DNA of 64,000 nucleotides, from positions 1,488,001-1,552,000 of the forward strand of contig NZ_OY787464.1 of assembly GCF_963678845.1 (NCBI RefSeq). The letters run 5' to 3'. Under the pieces are notes generated by a model. The model was not told where the DNA came from. It saw nothing but the letters and a program-made list of their open reading frames with translations, and ran no database searches. Shown one piece after another: positions 52,370-61,374 of the stretch. The stretch is from an uncultured Bacteroides sp. (GTDB lineage Bacteria; Bacteroidota; Bacteroidia; Bacteroidales; Bacteroidaceae). How positions within the stretch are numbered: position 1 is the stretch's first letter; every line of letters begins with the position of its first letter. The translations under genes were made by a program, and so were the position numbers.

Positions 52370-54667
52370 TTACTTAACCAAAAAACTCTGCTTTAATAAT
52401 GAATTATCTTCCGAGGAAGATCCAACCATCACAATAAACTCTCCCGGTTCCACCTGCCAGTTCATCTTCTTATCATAAAAGGCTAGTTTGTCAGGAGTAA
52501 TGGTGAAGTTCACCACTTTACTCTCGCCAGCTTTCAAAGCAACGCGGGCAAAATCCTTGAGTTCCTTTACCGGACGGGTAACACAACTAAACTTATCACG
52601 GATGTAAAGCTGAGCAATCTCCACTCCATCGCGATCTCCGGTGTTTGTAATCTTAACGCTGACGTTCACATTGCCGTCTTTTCCTATTTCTGTCTTATCA
52701 AGTTTCAAATCATCATACTTATAAGTAGTGTATGAAAGCCCGTAGCCAAACGGATAAAGCGGCGTACTTGGTTTCACTACATACGGATGGAAATATTGAG
52801 AAGGTTTATGATTATAAATCATTTGCAACTGACCTACACTGCGAGGAACGGTAACCGGCAGTTTAGCCGAAGGGTTCACCTTTCCGTAAAGGATTTCGGC
52901 AACAGCCTGACCGCCATACATTCCCGGTTCCCAAGCTTCAACGATAGCAGGAAGATGTTCGGCTGCCCATTCCACACCCAGTTGACGGCCATTCACAAGA
53001 ATCAGAATAGTAGGTTTGCCAGAAGCCTCAACTTTCTTAATCAATTCGTTCTGCAATCCAACTAAATCAATATCCGAGCGGTCGGTATCTTCACCTCCGG
53101 TACGGTCCTTCCAGCGGAAACGCATCATGTATTCTCCGGCAACTACAATATTCAGATCGGCATCTTTTGCTCTTTCAGCAGCCTCATCAACCTTTTTCTG
53201 ATCCATATTTCGGGGATCCCATCCCTGATCTACAAAGTCAAAGTTTGTTTGCGGAGCTGTCATTTTCAATCCCTGAAGGATAGTTATTACATTCTCTTCT
53301 TTCTGAACCGCACTCCAATCGCCCAGAATATTCATATCATTGGCATTGATGCCTGTAACCATTACTTTTTTATACTTATTCTGTGAAAGTGGAAGTACAC
53401 CGCTATTCTTCAATAACACGATACCATTGCGGGCAGCTTCAAGAGCTGTAGCTCTGTGCTCACTGCACAAACGGATTTTCATGCTCTGTTTCTCGTCGGC
53501 ATAAGGGTTTTCGAACAGTCCAAGACGGAACTTCACATCCAGAATGCGGCGAACAGATTCGTCAATACGTGATTCGGGAATACGACCTTCTTTCACTAAC
53601 TCAACCACATATTCGTTCCACTTAACGCCATGCATGTGCATATCCATGCCGGCCATAATACTTTGATAGAAGGCTTCTTTTATATTCTCTGCCGTAGCGT
53701 GTAAATCATTTATATGTTCAATATCCATCCAGTCGCTTACCACAAACCCAGGGAACTTCCATTCCTTGCGAAGAACATCCTCCATCAGCCAGTCATTGCT
53801 GTGACATGGAATACCATTCAGTTCATTATGAGCAGTCATCAGTGACATGGCACCGGCCTCAACGCCAGCTTTGAAAGGTGGGAAGAACACTTCACGCAAT
53901 GTACGCTCAGACAAATCTGCCGGAGCGCCATTGGTTCCATTTAGTGGCTCACTACCACCAACAAAGTGCTTGATACAAGCCAGCACATCTTCCTTACTAT
54001 TCAGTTTTTCCTGATATCCCTTAACAGACTGAACGCCCATCAATGATACCAGATAAGGATCTTCTCCGTAAGTTTCTCCTACCCTGCCCCACCGAGGGTC
54101 GCGGGCAACTTCCACATTCGGGTTAAAAGTCCAGTGCATATTCATGGCACGCATCTCCTTTGCTGTCTGGCGGGCAATCTTGTATGCCATATCCAGATCA
54201 AAAGACGAAGCCAGACCAATGTTTGTAGGGTAAACTGTATTATCAGGTGCATTTGCATTGCCGTGAATAGCATCAATACCAAAGATTATAGGAATCTGCA
54301 ACCGGCTTTTCATAGCCAATGATTGCAGGTAATTGGCCTCTTTCAACGTCAGCACGTGCAGGAAAGAGCCAATTCGCCCGGTTTCGGTCCATTTCACAAT
54401 ATCGTCAACAGTAGTACCCGGATAGAATGCATTGGCAGTATTAGTTCTTAACTGATCAGCAGTAAGCGTAGCCTGAGCAGACTTAATATGTTCAATACCG
54501 ACAAATTGATTCATCTGTCCCACCTTTTCCTCAAGAGTCATCCGTTGGAGTAAGTCCTCCACCCTGTCCTTTACCGGAGCCGAAGCATCCTTATAGACCT
54601 CTTTTTTTCCACCGGGGCCAACGCCCACCGAAGCCAATATTGCCATTGTAACTAAAATATTTTTCAT
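52370..54667 (-). CDS. GH3 beta-glucosidase-like glycoside hydrolase
   Basis: The 765-residue product has a short hydrophobic N-terminus and the GH3 N-terminal barrel: RMTLEEKVGQMNQF, IIFGIDAIHGNAN, NVEVARDPRWGRVGETYGEDP and ACIKHFVGGSEPLNGTN. The nucleophile segment is FVVSDWMDI (Asp about 311). The GH3 C-terminal domain (VMVTGINANDMNILGDW, about 440) and a fibronectin-III-like end with PLYPFGYGLSYTTYKY complete the usual length. It cleaves terminal beta-linked glucose or related sugars; in a glucomannan context it would trim glucosyl ends. It is the first gene of the minus-strand mannan operon, with a consensus promoter upstream. Confidence 0.92.
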   Translation of the reverse strand: MKNILVTMAILASVGVGPGGKKEVYKDASAPVKDRVEDLLQRMTLEEKVGQMNQFVGIEHIKSAQATLTADQLRTNTANAFYPGTTVDDIVKWTETGRIGSFLHVLTLKEANYLQSLAMKSRLQIPIIFGIDAIHGNANAPDNTVYPTNIGLASSFDLDMAYKIARQTAKEMRAMNMHWTFNPNVEVARDPRWGRVGETYGEDPYLVSLMGVQSVKGYQEKLNSKEDVLACIKHFVGGSEPLNGTNGAPADLSERTLREVFFPPFKAGVEAGAMSLMTAHNELNGIPCHSNDWLMEDVLRKEWKFPGFVVSDWMDIEHINDLHATAENIKEAFYQSIMAGMDMHMHGVKWNEYVVELVKEGRIPESRIDESVRRILDVKFRLGLFENPYADEKQSMKIRLCSEHRATALEAARNGIVLLKNSGVLPLSQNKYKKVMVTGINANDMNILGDWSAVQKEENVITILQGLKMTAPQTNFDFVDQGWDPRNMDQKKVDEAAERAKDADLNIVVAGEYMMRFRWKDRTGGEDTDRSDIDLVGLQNELIKKVEASGKPTILILVNGRQLGVEWAAEHLPAIVEAWEPGMYGGQAVAEILYGKVNPSAKLPVTVPRSVGQLQMIYNHKPSQYFHPYVVKPSTPLYPFGYGLSYTTYKYDDLKLDKTEIGKDGNVNVSVKITNTGDRDGVEIAQLYIRDKFSCVTRPVKELKDFARVALKAGESKVVNFTITPDKLAFYDKKMNWQVEPGEFIVMVGSSSEDNSLLKQSFLVK

Positions 54668-55044
54668 GGTTTATAAATTTGAAGCATAACATGCATTACA
54701 ACTATACAAAAGTAAGCTTGATAGCCGAGGCAAACAAGTACAATTTTATCCAAAGATAATATTCTGCTAATTTAATAGTATCGGGTATCAGGTAAATAAT
54801 CTACTAACAACTAATTCATTATAAAAATAAGTACTATTCACAACAATAAAAGAATTAAAATGCATATAATGCAATAGCCCTGCAGCTGTTGATTCTATTT
54901 TAATTGTGAATGCATTTATCCTATAGTGCATAGGATGATCAATAAATAAAAAGTTTACAGTTCCTATTCAAATAATATTATATCCATAATAGCTGATACT
55001 TTCGTTTCACTTTATTAATAGCAGAACCGTTTATACAAAATAAG
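54668..55044. other. Intergenic region upstream of the GH3 operon
   Basis: Apart from the promoter at 54707-54737, about 300 AT-rich bases (54740-55044) carry no gene or clear repeat. A partial inverted pair near 54886-54935 (ATGCATTTA-like) is too weak to report as a site. Confidence 0.55.
54707..54737 (-). promoter_or_regulatory. Bacteroides-type promoter of the GH3/mannan operon
   Basis: On the minus strand, TTG (54735-54737), a 20-base spacer and TACTTTTG (54707-54714) match the consensus. The leader to the ATG at 54667 is about 33 bases. Confidence 0.75.
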
Positions 55045-55076
55045 AGCCTCTTAATCATCAATCTGATAAAGAGGCT
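55045..55076 (-). terminator. Terminator after the RidA-like gene
   Basis: AGCCTCTT (55069-55076 on the minus strand) pairs with AAGAGGCT (55045-55052) across a 16-base loop and is followed by CTTATTTTGT. It lies 36 bases after the stop at 55112. Confidence 0.7.
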
Positions 55077-55111
55077 ATTGTTATAAGTCTACAAAAGTAA
55101 AGTTTAATATC

Positions 55112-56221
55112 TTAGAGATTAGTAAATTGATCGTTCTTATCTTTCCGCACAGCAATACATTCAATTTCGATAAGCCAGGTAGGACGGCAAACAGATGCAA
55201 GCACAAATTGCTTAGGAACTTCAGGGAATTGTTTCTCAAACATCGACCTGATAACTGAATAATCGGCAGCATCACGTAGATAAATAATGATTTGTGCTAA
55301 GTCTTCAAAATCTGCACCTCCTTCTTCCAGTAACTTCTCAACATTTTCGCATGCCCTGTGAGCCTGAGATACTACATCACCTTTGTATAAAACCTCACCT
55401 TTGCTATTAATACTAGCTGTTCCGCTGATATAAAGCTGCCGTCTATCTCCATAAAGCAGACTTGTGCCTCTTTCAAATGTTACACCATATGCAGCAGTTG
55501 GACTTAGATGAGTCAATGCACGAAGATATTTCATTTGACCGGGCTGCAGCCCTTTTACTGCATAAGCATCTAATAAGACATAAATATTAGGGTTTGCATG
55601 ACGCCCTTCAATGCCTGTACTAGCAATATAATGAGTATGTTCTGTAAGTCCTTGTTCAACAAAATTCTCAGACCGGGCCTTTACCATACCGGCATAATTA
55701 ACATCTACATTTTGCACAAAGAACCAGGTGCGAACACAATTACCTTCTAACGTACACTCCTGGTTATATAATTCGGCCTCATAAGTTTGTAACAATGCAT
55801 TGGTTTGCTCTTCTGAATTGTCCAAAGCAATTCCGGCACCAGCCATCCAATAATGTTTATAGACAGGATTAGTGTCAGTTACCAGATAACACCACAATGC
55901 AATCTTACTTCCATCCAGCGGAGCCTGTTGAACAATGGAAGTTGCACAAAACGGGAACTTTTTCAATTCTTCCTGCAATTGTTCTGCCTGATTAGCAGCA
56001 TCACTTAAAAAGTAACGCTTCATAACGGGCTTTGCGCCATTCAATGATTCATCTTTCAATAACTCCGTATAAGCACGATGCAAATTCTGTAACTGTGTCT
56101 GATAATTTAATTTTCCTTCTTTCACATGAAACATGAGGTGATGCTCCATTGCATACCCCGGTTCACCAAAAGAAGACAGTTCTACATTTATATTATCAAA
56201 TGAATATGACCAATATTTCAT
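55112..56221 (-). CDS. RidA/YjgF-like domain protein (long form)
   Basis: The 369-residue product has a RidA-like C-terminal domain (about 235-360) with LYISGTASINSKGEVLYKGDVVSQAHRACENVEKLLEEGGADFEDLAQIIIYLRD. This is the classical YjgF pattern with a conserved late EIECIAVRK. The N-terminal half (KYFLSDAANQ ... ASTGIEG) looks like a divergent second copy, as in chorismatase-type proteins. RidA proteins hydrolyse reactive enamines or imines, but the long Bacteroidetes form has no assigned reaction. Its start is two bases after the stop of the haem-motif lipoprotein gene, so they are co-transcribed. Confidence 0.82.
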   Translation of the reverse strand: MKYWSYSFDNINVELSSFGEPGYAMEHHLMFHVKEGKLNYQTQLQNLHRAYTELLKDESLNGAKPVMKRYFLSDAANQAEQLQEELKKFPFCATSIVQQAPLDGSKIALWCYLVTDTNPVYKHYWMAGAGIALDNSEEQTNALLQTYEAELYNQECTLEGNCVRTWFFVQNVDVNYAGMVKARSENFVEQGLTEHTHYIASTGIEGRHANPNIYVLLDAYAVKGLQPGQMKYLRALTHLSPTAAYGVTFERGTSLLYGDRRQLYISGTASINSKGEVLYKGDVVSQAHRACENVEKLLEEGGADFEDLAQIIIYLRDAADYSVIRSMFEKQFPEVPKQFVLASVCRPTWLIEIECIAVRKDKNDQFTNL

Positions 56222-56223
56222 TT

Positions 56224-57696
56224 CTATTTTTTAATTGTTACTTGTGTTCGTTTCTTAGATGTGAGTCCATTTTCCATCTCTCGGAGATCCCACTTTACCG
56301 GTGAAGATACAAATTCGGGCACATTATAGGAATAAACAGATTCATCATAATAACGGAAAGGATCTTTTTGAGGTAAAAGGAAAGGCTTGCCCACCACTCC
56401 TTTTTCATCTATTGAAGCTATATACAAACGCGTATACAACCCTCCGTCACGACGACTGCTAAACACAAACCAATGTGAATTACTACTCCAGCTATGATAA
56501 CTTTCCGTATCATCACTATTCACTTCATCTAGTCTTCTTACACTCTTATCAGCCAGGTTAAGCAACCATAGATCGGCCTCCTTATGCCAGATAGAAAAGT
56601 TTCCATAATCAGACAAAGTGAACATTATATATTTCCCATCATAAGATGGGCGAGGGAATGAGACACTTTTATTCATATCCTTTGCAGATACAAGCGTATC
56701 TATATGATCACCGAAAGTTCCTTTCTCCGGATTAAAAGCAATACTGCATAAACTGTATTTTACATCTTTATATTCTTTTGTCATTTCTTTCTTCTCTGCA
56801 GAACAGAAATACAATGTACGACCATCGGCAGAAAAAGCAGGAAAAGTCTCGAAAGAAGCTGTTTTTAAAAGTCCTGAAGTTAAGACTTTATTTGTTCCCG
56901 GTTGGTATACAATTACATCAGATTCCAGATCAACTACTTCTATGCGTTGATCTTTTGCCACATGAAAAACCTGACGGGTTTTATTTACTGAATAAGCAAC
57001 GTATTTGCCGGAAGGATGCCAATAAGGATACACAAAAGATCCTATCGTTTTGTCTGTCTTTGTATTCAGAAACTCAGATTGTCCATTAATATTCATGTAA
57101 GTTGCCCCGTTATTTCCACGTACATGCAAGCTGGAATGATTAGGATTTGTCCTGTTAAAGCTATGGCAATTGACACAAGAACCTGTGACTAAAGTATTCT
57201 TATACAATGCAGTCTGATTATAAGATGCCAGTTCACGCTGATAAATACCCATCTTACTATATACCTCATATCCGGGAGCAACCAAACGATAAACCAGACC
57301 ATAATCAATAGGATATTTACTTATATAAATAGGGAAAGATTTATATTGCTTCCACTGTCCGCTTTGCTTTAAACAAACTGTGACTAAAAGACTATCTCCT
57401 TTATTGCTTTCCAGTAGACTTCTCCATTCAGAAGATGAGAAAGATACGCAATCACCATTAACATGTATTTCATTCCCCTTCTTTCCTTTCACCACAACAT
57501 CTATCCTGTCAAAAGCTTCTTCGGGCAATATAAAATTCAAAGGAGCAATGGTAGCAGGTACTGTTACACCTACATAATCTGGATAGATGGAAGGATATTT
57601 ATCTATTTTAGTAGGTGAGTTTACCTGATTATTGCAAGAAGCCATAGCTATTCCAATAAGGAACAGACAAATTATTTGTTTCATTCTTTTCATCAT
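56224..57696 (-). CDS. PD40 beta-propeller lipoprotein with a single CxxCH haem motif
   Basis: The 490-residue product has a lipoprotein signal (LIGIAMASC, Cys21). A c-type haem motif CVNCH lies at about residues 174-178. TolB/PD40-type propeller blades follow: YWHPSGKYVAYSVNK, FPAFSADGRTLYFCSAEKK, FPRPSYDGKYIMFTLSD and HSWSSNSHWFVFSSRRD. The arrangement suggests a periplasmic or outer-membrane protein that could hold one haem covalently. Function is unknown. Its first four bases overlap the end of the DUF6057 gene, and it is followed by the RidA-like gene, so three genes act as one unit. Confidence 0.8.
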   Translation of the reverse strand: MMKRMKQIICLFLIGIAMASCNNQVNSPTKIDKYPSIYPDYVGVTVPATIAPLNFILPEEAFDRIDVVVKGKKGNEIHVNGDCVSFSSSEWRSLLESNKGDSLLVTVCLKQSGQWKQYKSFPIYISKYPIDYGLVYRLVAPGYEVYSKMGIYQRELASYNQTALYKNTLVTGSCVNCHSFNRTNPNHSSLHVRGNNGATYMNINGQSEFLNTKTDKTIGSFVYPYWHPSGKYVAYSVNKTRQVFHVAKDQRIEVVDLESDVIVYQPGTNKVLTSGLLKTASFETFPAFSADGRTLYFCSAEKKEMTKEYKDVKYSLCSIAFNPEKGTFGDHIDTLVSAKDMNKSVSFPRPSYDGKYIMFTLSDYGNFSIWHKEADLWLLNLADKSVRRLDEVNSDDTESYHSWSSNSHWFVFSSRRDGGLYTRLYIASIDEKGVVGKPFLLPQKDPFRYYDESVYSYNVPEFVSSPVKWDLREMENGLTSKKRTQVTIKK

Positions 57697-59480
57697 TTCT
57701 TAGCACCAAAATGTAAATAATACCAATATGTATCTCCAAACCGTTCTTTTAAAATAGGTTCAGCATTCTTTTCCTGCATATATATCGGAGCATAATCAAG
57801 CAAACGTTGTGTAACCTGAGTATCAATAGGCCATGGAGCCTTCTCATTTAATGGATTATGTTTCAAGCTCCAAATAAACAACAATGCTTCCTGATAGCTC
57901 TTAGGTATGTGATTATATCCAACATCTTTTCCTAAAGGATAGTATTTATTAAATTTCTCAAGATCCTTACTAAGCAAAGTACAGGCCATCAGATATTCAT
58001 AAGCCATGCGATTACTCTTATTTTGTTGAAAAAGGATTCTTAACATTACGTCAAGTTCACCTTCACTGAAAAGAAAATCATCCTTATAACGCAATTGCCT
58101 TAATCTTCCCCATTCAGGATGCGCATTTATTCGTTTTTCATCATATAGATAGGTCAATGTTTCTGTTGCCCACTTGCGATAAAACAATGTATGTTGCAAA
58201 GTTCTCAGATATTTAGCGGCAACTTTGTATTGTCCGTTTATTAAGTTTGTTTCAGCCAAGCGCTTATAACAGCTGGCACTCTTCTGATAATCAGGAATGG
58301 ACTCCATAGCTTCAAAGACTAAACGCTGGGATGAATTTATCATTCCTAATTGATAATAGACTTCACTTGTTGGAAGTGGAGCTGTAAAATCTGGTTTAAA
58401 TGGAGGAATTAGCCCCTGCACTCCATTCTGATAATAGCAAAACATTCTATCACTTAGAACTCCGGTTTTAGCTAGAGCCAGATTTAAACAAGCAACTGAC
58501 ATTGGAGCTGTTGGCGTTTTTTTATCAGCCATAGCTATTATTTTGTCCCATTCCTGCATCCTTACATAATGAGCGTATCCCATAACTTCTTCTTTATCCC
58601 AACTGGCTGCATTTCCTATCAGGTAAATTCCCAATATGACTAATAACAAGACTTGTGATGCTACTGCTATAACATATTTCTTTACTAAAACAATCTTTGG
58701 CATGAAACGAGGTAACAGCGATACAACAAATACCAGCAACCAGACGATTATTTGTCCGTAAGGTGATATTTTAGGGAAACGATAAAAACCAATGCCCAAC
58801 CACAAGCGTTCCAATGGATATTGATAAAAATATTTAGATACAAAAGGAGAAAAAACGACCAGTAGTGCTGAACCTATAACCATCATCCACCAACGGATAT
58901 CCATCTTTTCTCGCCAATAAAAGATTTCTAACAGAATCATAAATATAGCAAAGAGCCAAAAACAGCCGCTACAGAGGACATAAAGTATAGGTGTTAGGAC
59001 TATTGTAGATATAAAACGAATTATACGTGAAGGGATAGCCGTACAAATAATAACCGTTGCTAAAACCATAATCAATAAGACTAGCCCTGAAAGCATATAA
59101 TTTTCATCGCATAACAGGGTCCAATAAACTATAGAAGGCAAAAATGTCAATGGATAAAATGCATTATTGCAACCTAACTTTTTTGTAATCCAGACTATTT
59201 CTCTTTGCAACAAGACTAATAAGGCAGCTATAATGAATGCACCAGCCCAGGCATAATAAAAGAACTGAACTAAAAAGTTACCTATATATATAGCCATTCC
59301 ACCCGGTTCTGACACTCTTTCAAGAAAATAATCAGGAGTAAACAAAAACATTTGAAACAGTTCATGGTATTGAACATGGAAAGGATAATAGAAATTAAAG
59401 AAAATAAATACAAATACTCCAAATAGCAGGGATAACAGGATATTATACCTTTTTATGTGAGCGCTTGATAATTCTTTCAT
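57693..59480 (-). CDS. DUF6057-like integral membrane protein
   Basis: The 595-residue product has about ten N-terminal membrane spans (residues about 10-290). A soluble C-terminal half follows with alpha-helical repeat character (QKSASCYKRLAETNLINGQYKVAAKYLRTL, about 395-425), similar to tetratricopeptide repeats. I take it as the DUF6057 family of Bacteroidetes; no reaction is known. It ends in a four-base overlap with the haem-motif lipoprotein gene. The pairing suggests that the membrane protein and the lipoprotein work together, perhaps at the cell envelope. Confidence 0.7.
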   Translation of the reverse strand: MKELSSAHIKRYNILLSLLFGVFVFIFFNFYYPFHVQYHELFQMFLFTPDYFLERVSEPGGMAIYIGNFLVQFFYYAWAGAFIIAALLVLLQREIVWITKKLGCNNAFYPLTFLPSIVYWTLLCDENYMLSGLVLLIMVLATVIICTAIPSRIIRFISTIVLTPILYVLCSGCFWLFAIFMILLEIFYWREKMDIRWWMMVIGSALLVVFSPFVSKYFYQYPLERLWLGIGFYRFPKISPYGQIIVWLLVFVVSLLPRFMPKIVLVKKYVIAVASQVLLLVILGIYLIGNAASWDKEEVMGYAHYVRMQEWDKIIAMADKKTPTAPMSVACLNLALAKTGVLSDRMFCYYQNGVQGLIPPFKPDFTAPLPTSEVYYQLGMINSSQRLVFEAMESIPDYQKSASCYKRLAETNLINGQYKVAAKYLRTLQHTLFYRKWATETLTYLYDEKRINAHPEWGRLRQLRYKDDFLFSEGELDVMLRILFQQNKSNRMAYEYLMACTLLSKDLEKFNKYYPLGKDVGYNHIPKSYQEALLFIWSLKHNPLNEKAPWPIDTQVTQRLLDYAPIYMQEKNAEPILKERFGDTYWYYLHFGAKK

Positions 59481-59629
59481 CGTGTTTTATTTAAAAGATT
59501 CAGCAGGATAAACGTTATAAACGATTATATATATTAATGCATTAAACGGTAATAACCAGTCGTGTTTTTATCAATAAATAAGCTCTATGCACTGCACAAG
59601 CAGTAAAATAAACAGTCAATGAATTATTC

Positions 59630-60199
59630 TCATTTATTAATTTTCCCAGTTATCTTTCTTACGAAAGTACCAACCGTATTATCACCTTGTTCTTTGAGAA
59701 ATTGCTCATTATTGGTATGTTCTCGCTTGATAAATATCTCTTTTTGAGCTATCCAACGAAGTGAATCTTTTCCAGAAACAGTTTCCAGTCCTTTTCTAAT
59801 AAACTTATAACCAAGCATAATCTTTTCCTTTTCTTCTTTCCACAATTGGAGTGCATCATTTTGTGATGTACCATGAACAGAACTGACTGAATCAATAATT
59901 GCCTTTGTAGTACCCGGCTCGGTCACTAGTAATAACTCCTGCAGTTTTAAGCGTAAAAGAGGACGAGTACGAATAATACTCATCTGTTCTTTATTACCTT
60001 CAAAAGTGAAAGATGCATTCGTTATTTTTACCGAATCAACATTACTTGAGTAAGTTCCTTCAGCCGGTACTAAATAAATCCATTCACCATCATATTTCGT
60101 TGATGGAACTGTTCCTTCTATAGTGAATTTCTTATTTTCTGATTTGCAGCAGGTAAGACAAGTTAAAAAGAGGAATGCGTATAGTATTTTATTTTGCAT
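59630..60199 (-). CDS. DUF4369-domain lipoprotein
   Basis: The 189-residue product has a lipoprotein signal (FLFLTCLTCCKSEN) and a DUF4369-type beta domain: FTIEGTVPSTKYDGEWIYLVPAEG and VDSVKITNASFTFEG, then a helical tail. In many Bacteroides proteins this domain precedes a thioredoxin-like domain; here that part is missing and the protein ends after the helices. It is probably a periplasm-facing lipoprotein. It lies 150 bases upstream of the DUF6057 gene on the same strand and may be in the same unit. Confidence 0.8.
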   Translation of the reverse strand: MQNKILYAFLFLTCLTCCKSENKKFTIEGTVPSTKYDGEWIYLVPAEGTYSSNVDSVKITNASFTFEGNKEQMSIIRTRPLLRLKLQELLLVTEPGTTKAIIDSVSSVHGTSQNDALQLWKEEKEKIMLGYKFIRKGLETVSGKDSLRWIAQKEIFIKREHTNNEQFLKEQGDNTVGTFVRKITGKINK

Positions 60200-60505
60200 T
60201 TTTATTATAGATTAATGGTATCGCAAAGATAATAAATTGTTTGAAAAAAGGCACTTTTAAAAGGCCTAAATGCTCCTATTTAAAGAAAAATTCCATTGCT
60301 TATTTTATCATTTATTGAGGCATAAAAATCCGGGGACTATTCTTCACAAAGAAAATAGCTATTAAGGAATAACATATGAAATAATGCCATTAAATTAATA
60401 ATAAGACTATCTCACAAAAAAGAATCACACAAAAAATTGGGCGAAACCTATAAAAGTTTCGCCCAATATATAAATCATAATCTGTTAAGATTTACCTAAG
60501 GTAAA
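60200..60505. other. Intergenic region between the SusCD unit and the DUF4369 gene
   Basis: It contains the SusCD-operon terminator (60437-60466). On the minus strand, a TATCTTTG box at 60223-60230 may be the -7 element for the DUF4369 gene (leader about 17 bases), without a clear TTG. Nothing else is evident. Confidence 0.6.
60437..60466 (-). terminator. Terminator of the SusC-SusD-lipoprotein operon
   Basis: TTGGGCGAAAC (60456-60466 on the minus strand) pairs perfectly with GTTTCGCCCAA (60437-60447) over 11 bases around an 8-base loop, and TTTTTTG follows. It lies 40 bases after the stop at 60506. Confidence 0.88.
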
Positions 60506-61345
60506 TTATTTAGCTTTAAAACACCAGAACCAACAACCACTTCCAGCATCGCCAGCTGCGCTTTCAGGACAAGCTAAATACAAATGGGTAGCATCTAACT
60601 TAAGAATATCATATTCGTTAATTATTGCGTTTGATTGGTTAGGTTGAATACCCAGAAGAACATTCACACTTTTAGTATAAAGTTTACCTATACCCCATAC
60701 ACTTCCATCAGCGACAGTTGTCTTTTTAGACATATCAAAAGAGAAAGAACCTGTAGTACCATCACTTTTTGTTAGCTTCATACCCTTAAGAGAAAATAAC
60801 ATAGATCCATTTTTACCATCACCGAGATATCCTTTTCCAACAGCTTGCGTCTCTATATCATCCACACTACATTTCCACCAGCCAGGACTAGTGTTACCCT
60901 TATAACCACCATTACCCCAAGGAGTACCCATTGTATCATCCCAAACCCATGTTTTAGTACCTTTATCGCCACATAACAAAGCAAATTCAGGTTCTACATC
61001 ATACAATTTATCAACATGAACAGTTATCTTTTTCGTAATGATTGTTCCATCCGGATTCATACCACTATAGACTATTTCATTATCACCAGCCATCATCACT
61101 TTTACAGTTCCTTTGGTATTAGCTAAGATACCAAAACCATAATCCCAAGAAGAAAGGCAAGGATTACCTTCACTATTCAATTCGATATAATTCGAATTTA
61201 CACCGTCTTTAACCACTGGTTTAGCCGAAATTTTCAACTGATCAGCAGTAATAGCTCCGGTCATTGTATCACGGTCTTCAATGGGGTCACAAGCAACTAA
61301 CAGCGCAGCTCCCACTAACATTGAATATATAATTGACTTTTTCAT
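60506..61345 (-). CDS. Surface lipoprotein of the SusCD unit, unknown family
   Basis: The product has about 279 residues from MKKSIIYS and a lipoprotein signal (VGAALLVACDP). An in-frame ATG at 61357 would add four residues. The mature part is mostly beta-strand, with WDYGFGILANTKGTVKVMMAGDN, KTWVWDDTMGTPWGNGGYKG and a Trp/Cys-rich end (GSGCWFWCF). Third genes of SusCD operons often encode SusE/F-like surface glycan-binding lipoproteins, and that role is the best guess. I recognise no named domain. It lies 29 bases after susD and is followed by the terminator. Confidence 0.75.
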   Translation of the reverse strand: MKKSIIYSMLVGAALLVACDPIEDRDTMTGAITADQLKISAKPVVKDGVNSNYIELNSEGNPCLSSWDYGFGILANTKGTVKVMMAGDNEIVYSGMNPDGTIITKKITVHVDKLYDVEPEFALLCGDKGTKTWVWDDTMGTPWGNGGYKGNTSPGWWKCSVDDIETQAVGKGYLGDGKNGSMLFSLKGMKLTKSDGTTGSFSFDMSKKTTVADGSVWGIGKLYTKSVNVLLGIQPNQSNAIINEYDILKLDATHLYLACPESAAGDAGSGCWFWCFKAK

Positions 61346-61374
61346 TCTTATTACCATTTTAATAATTTATATTA

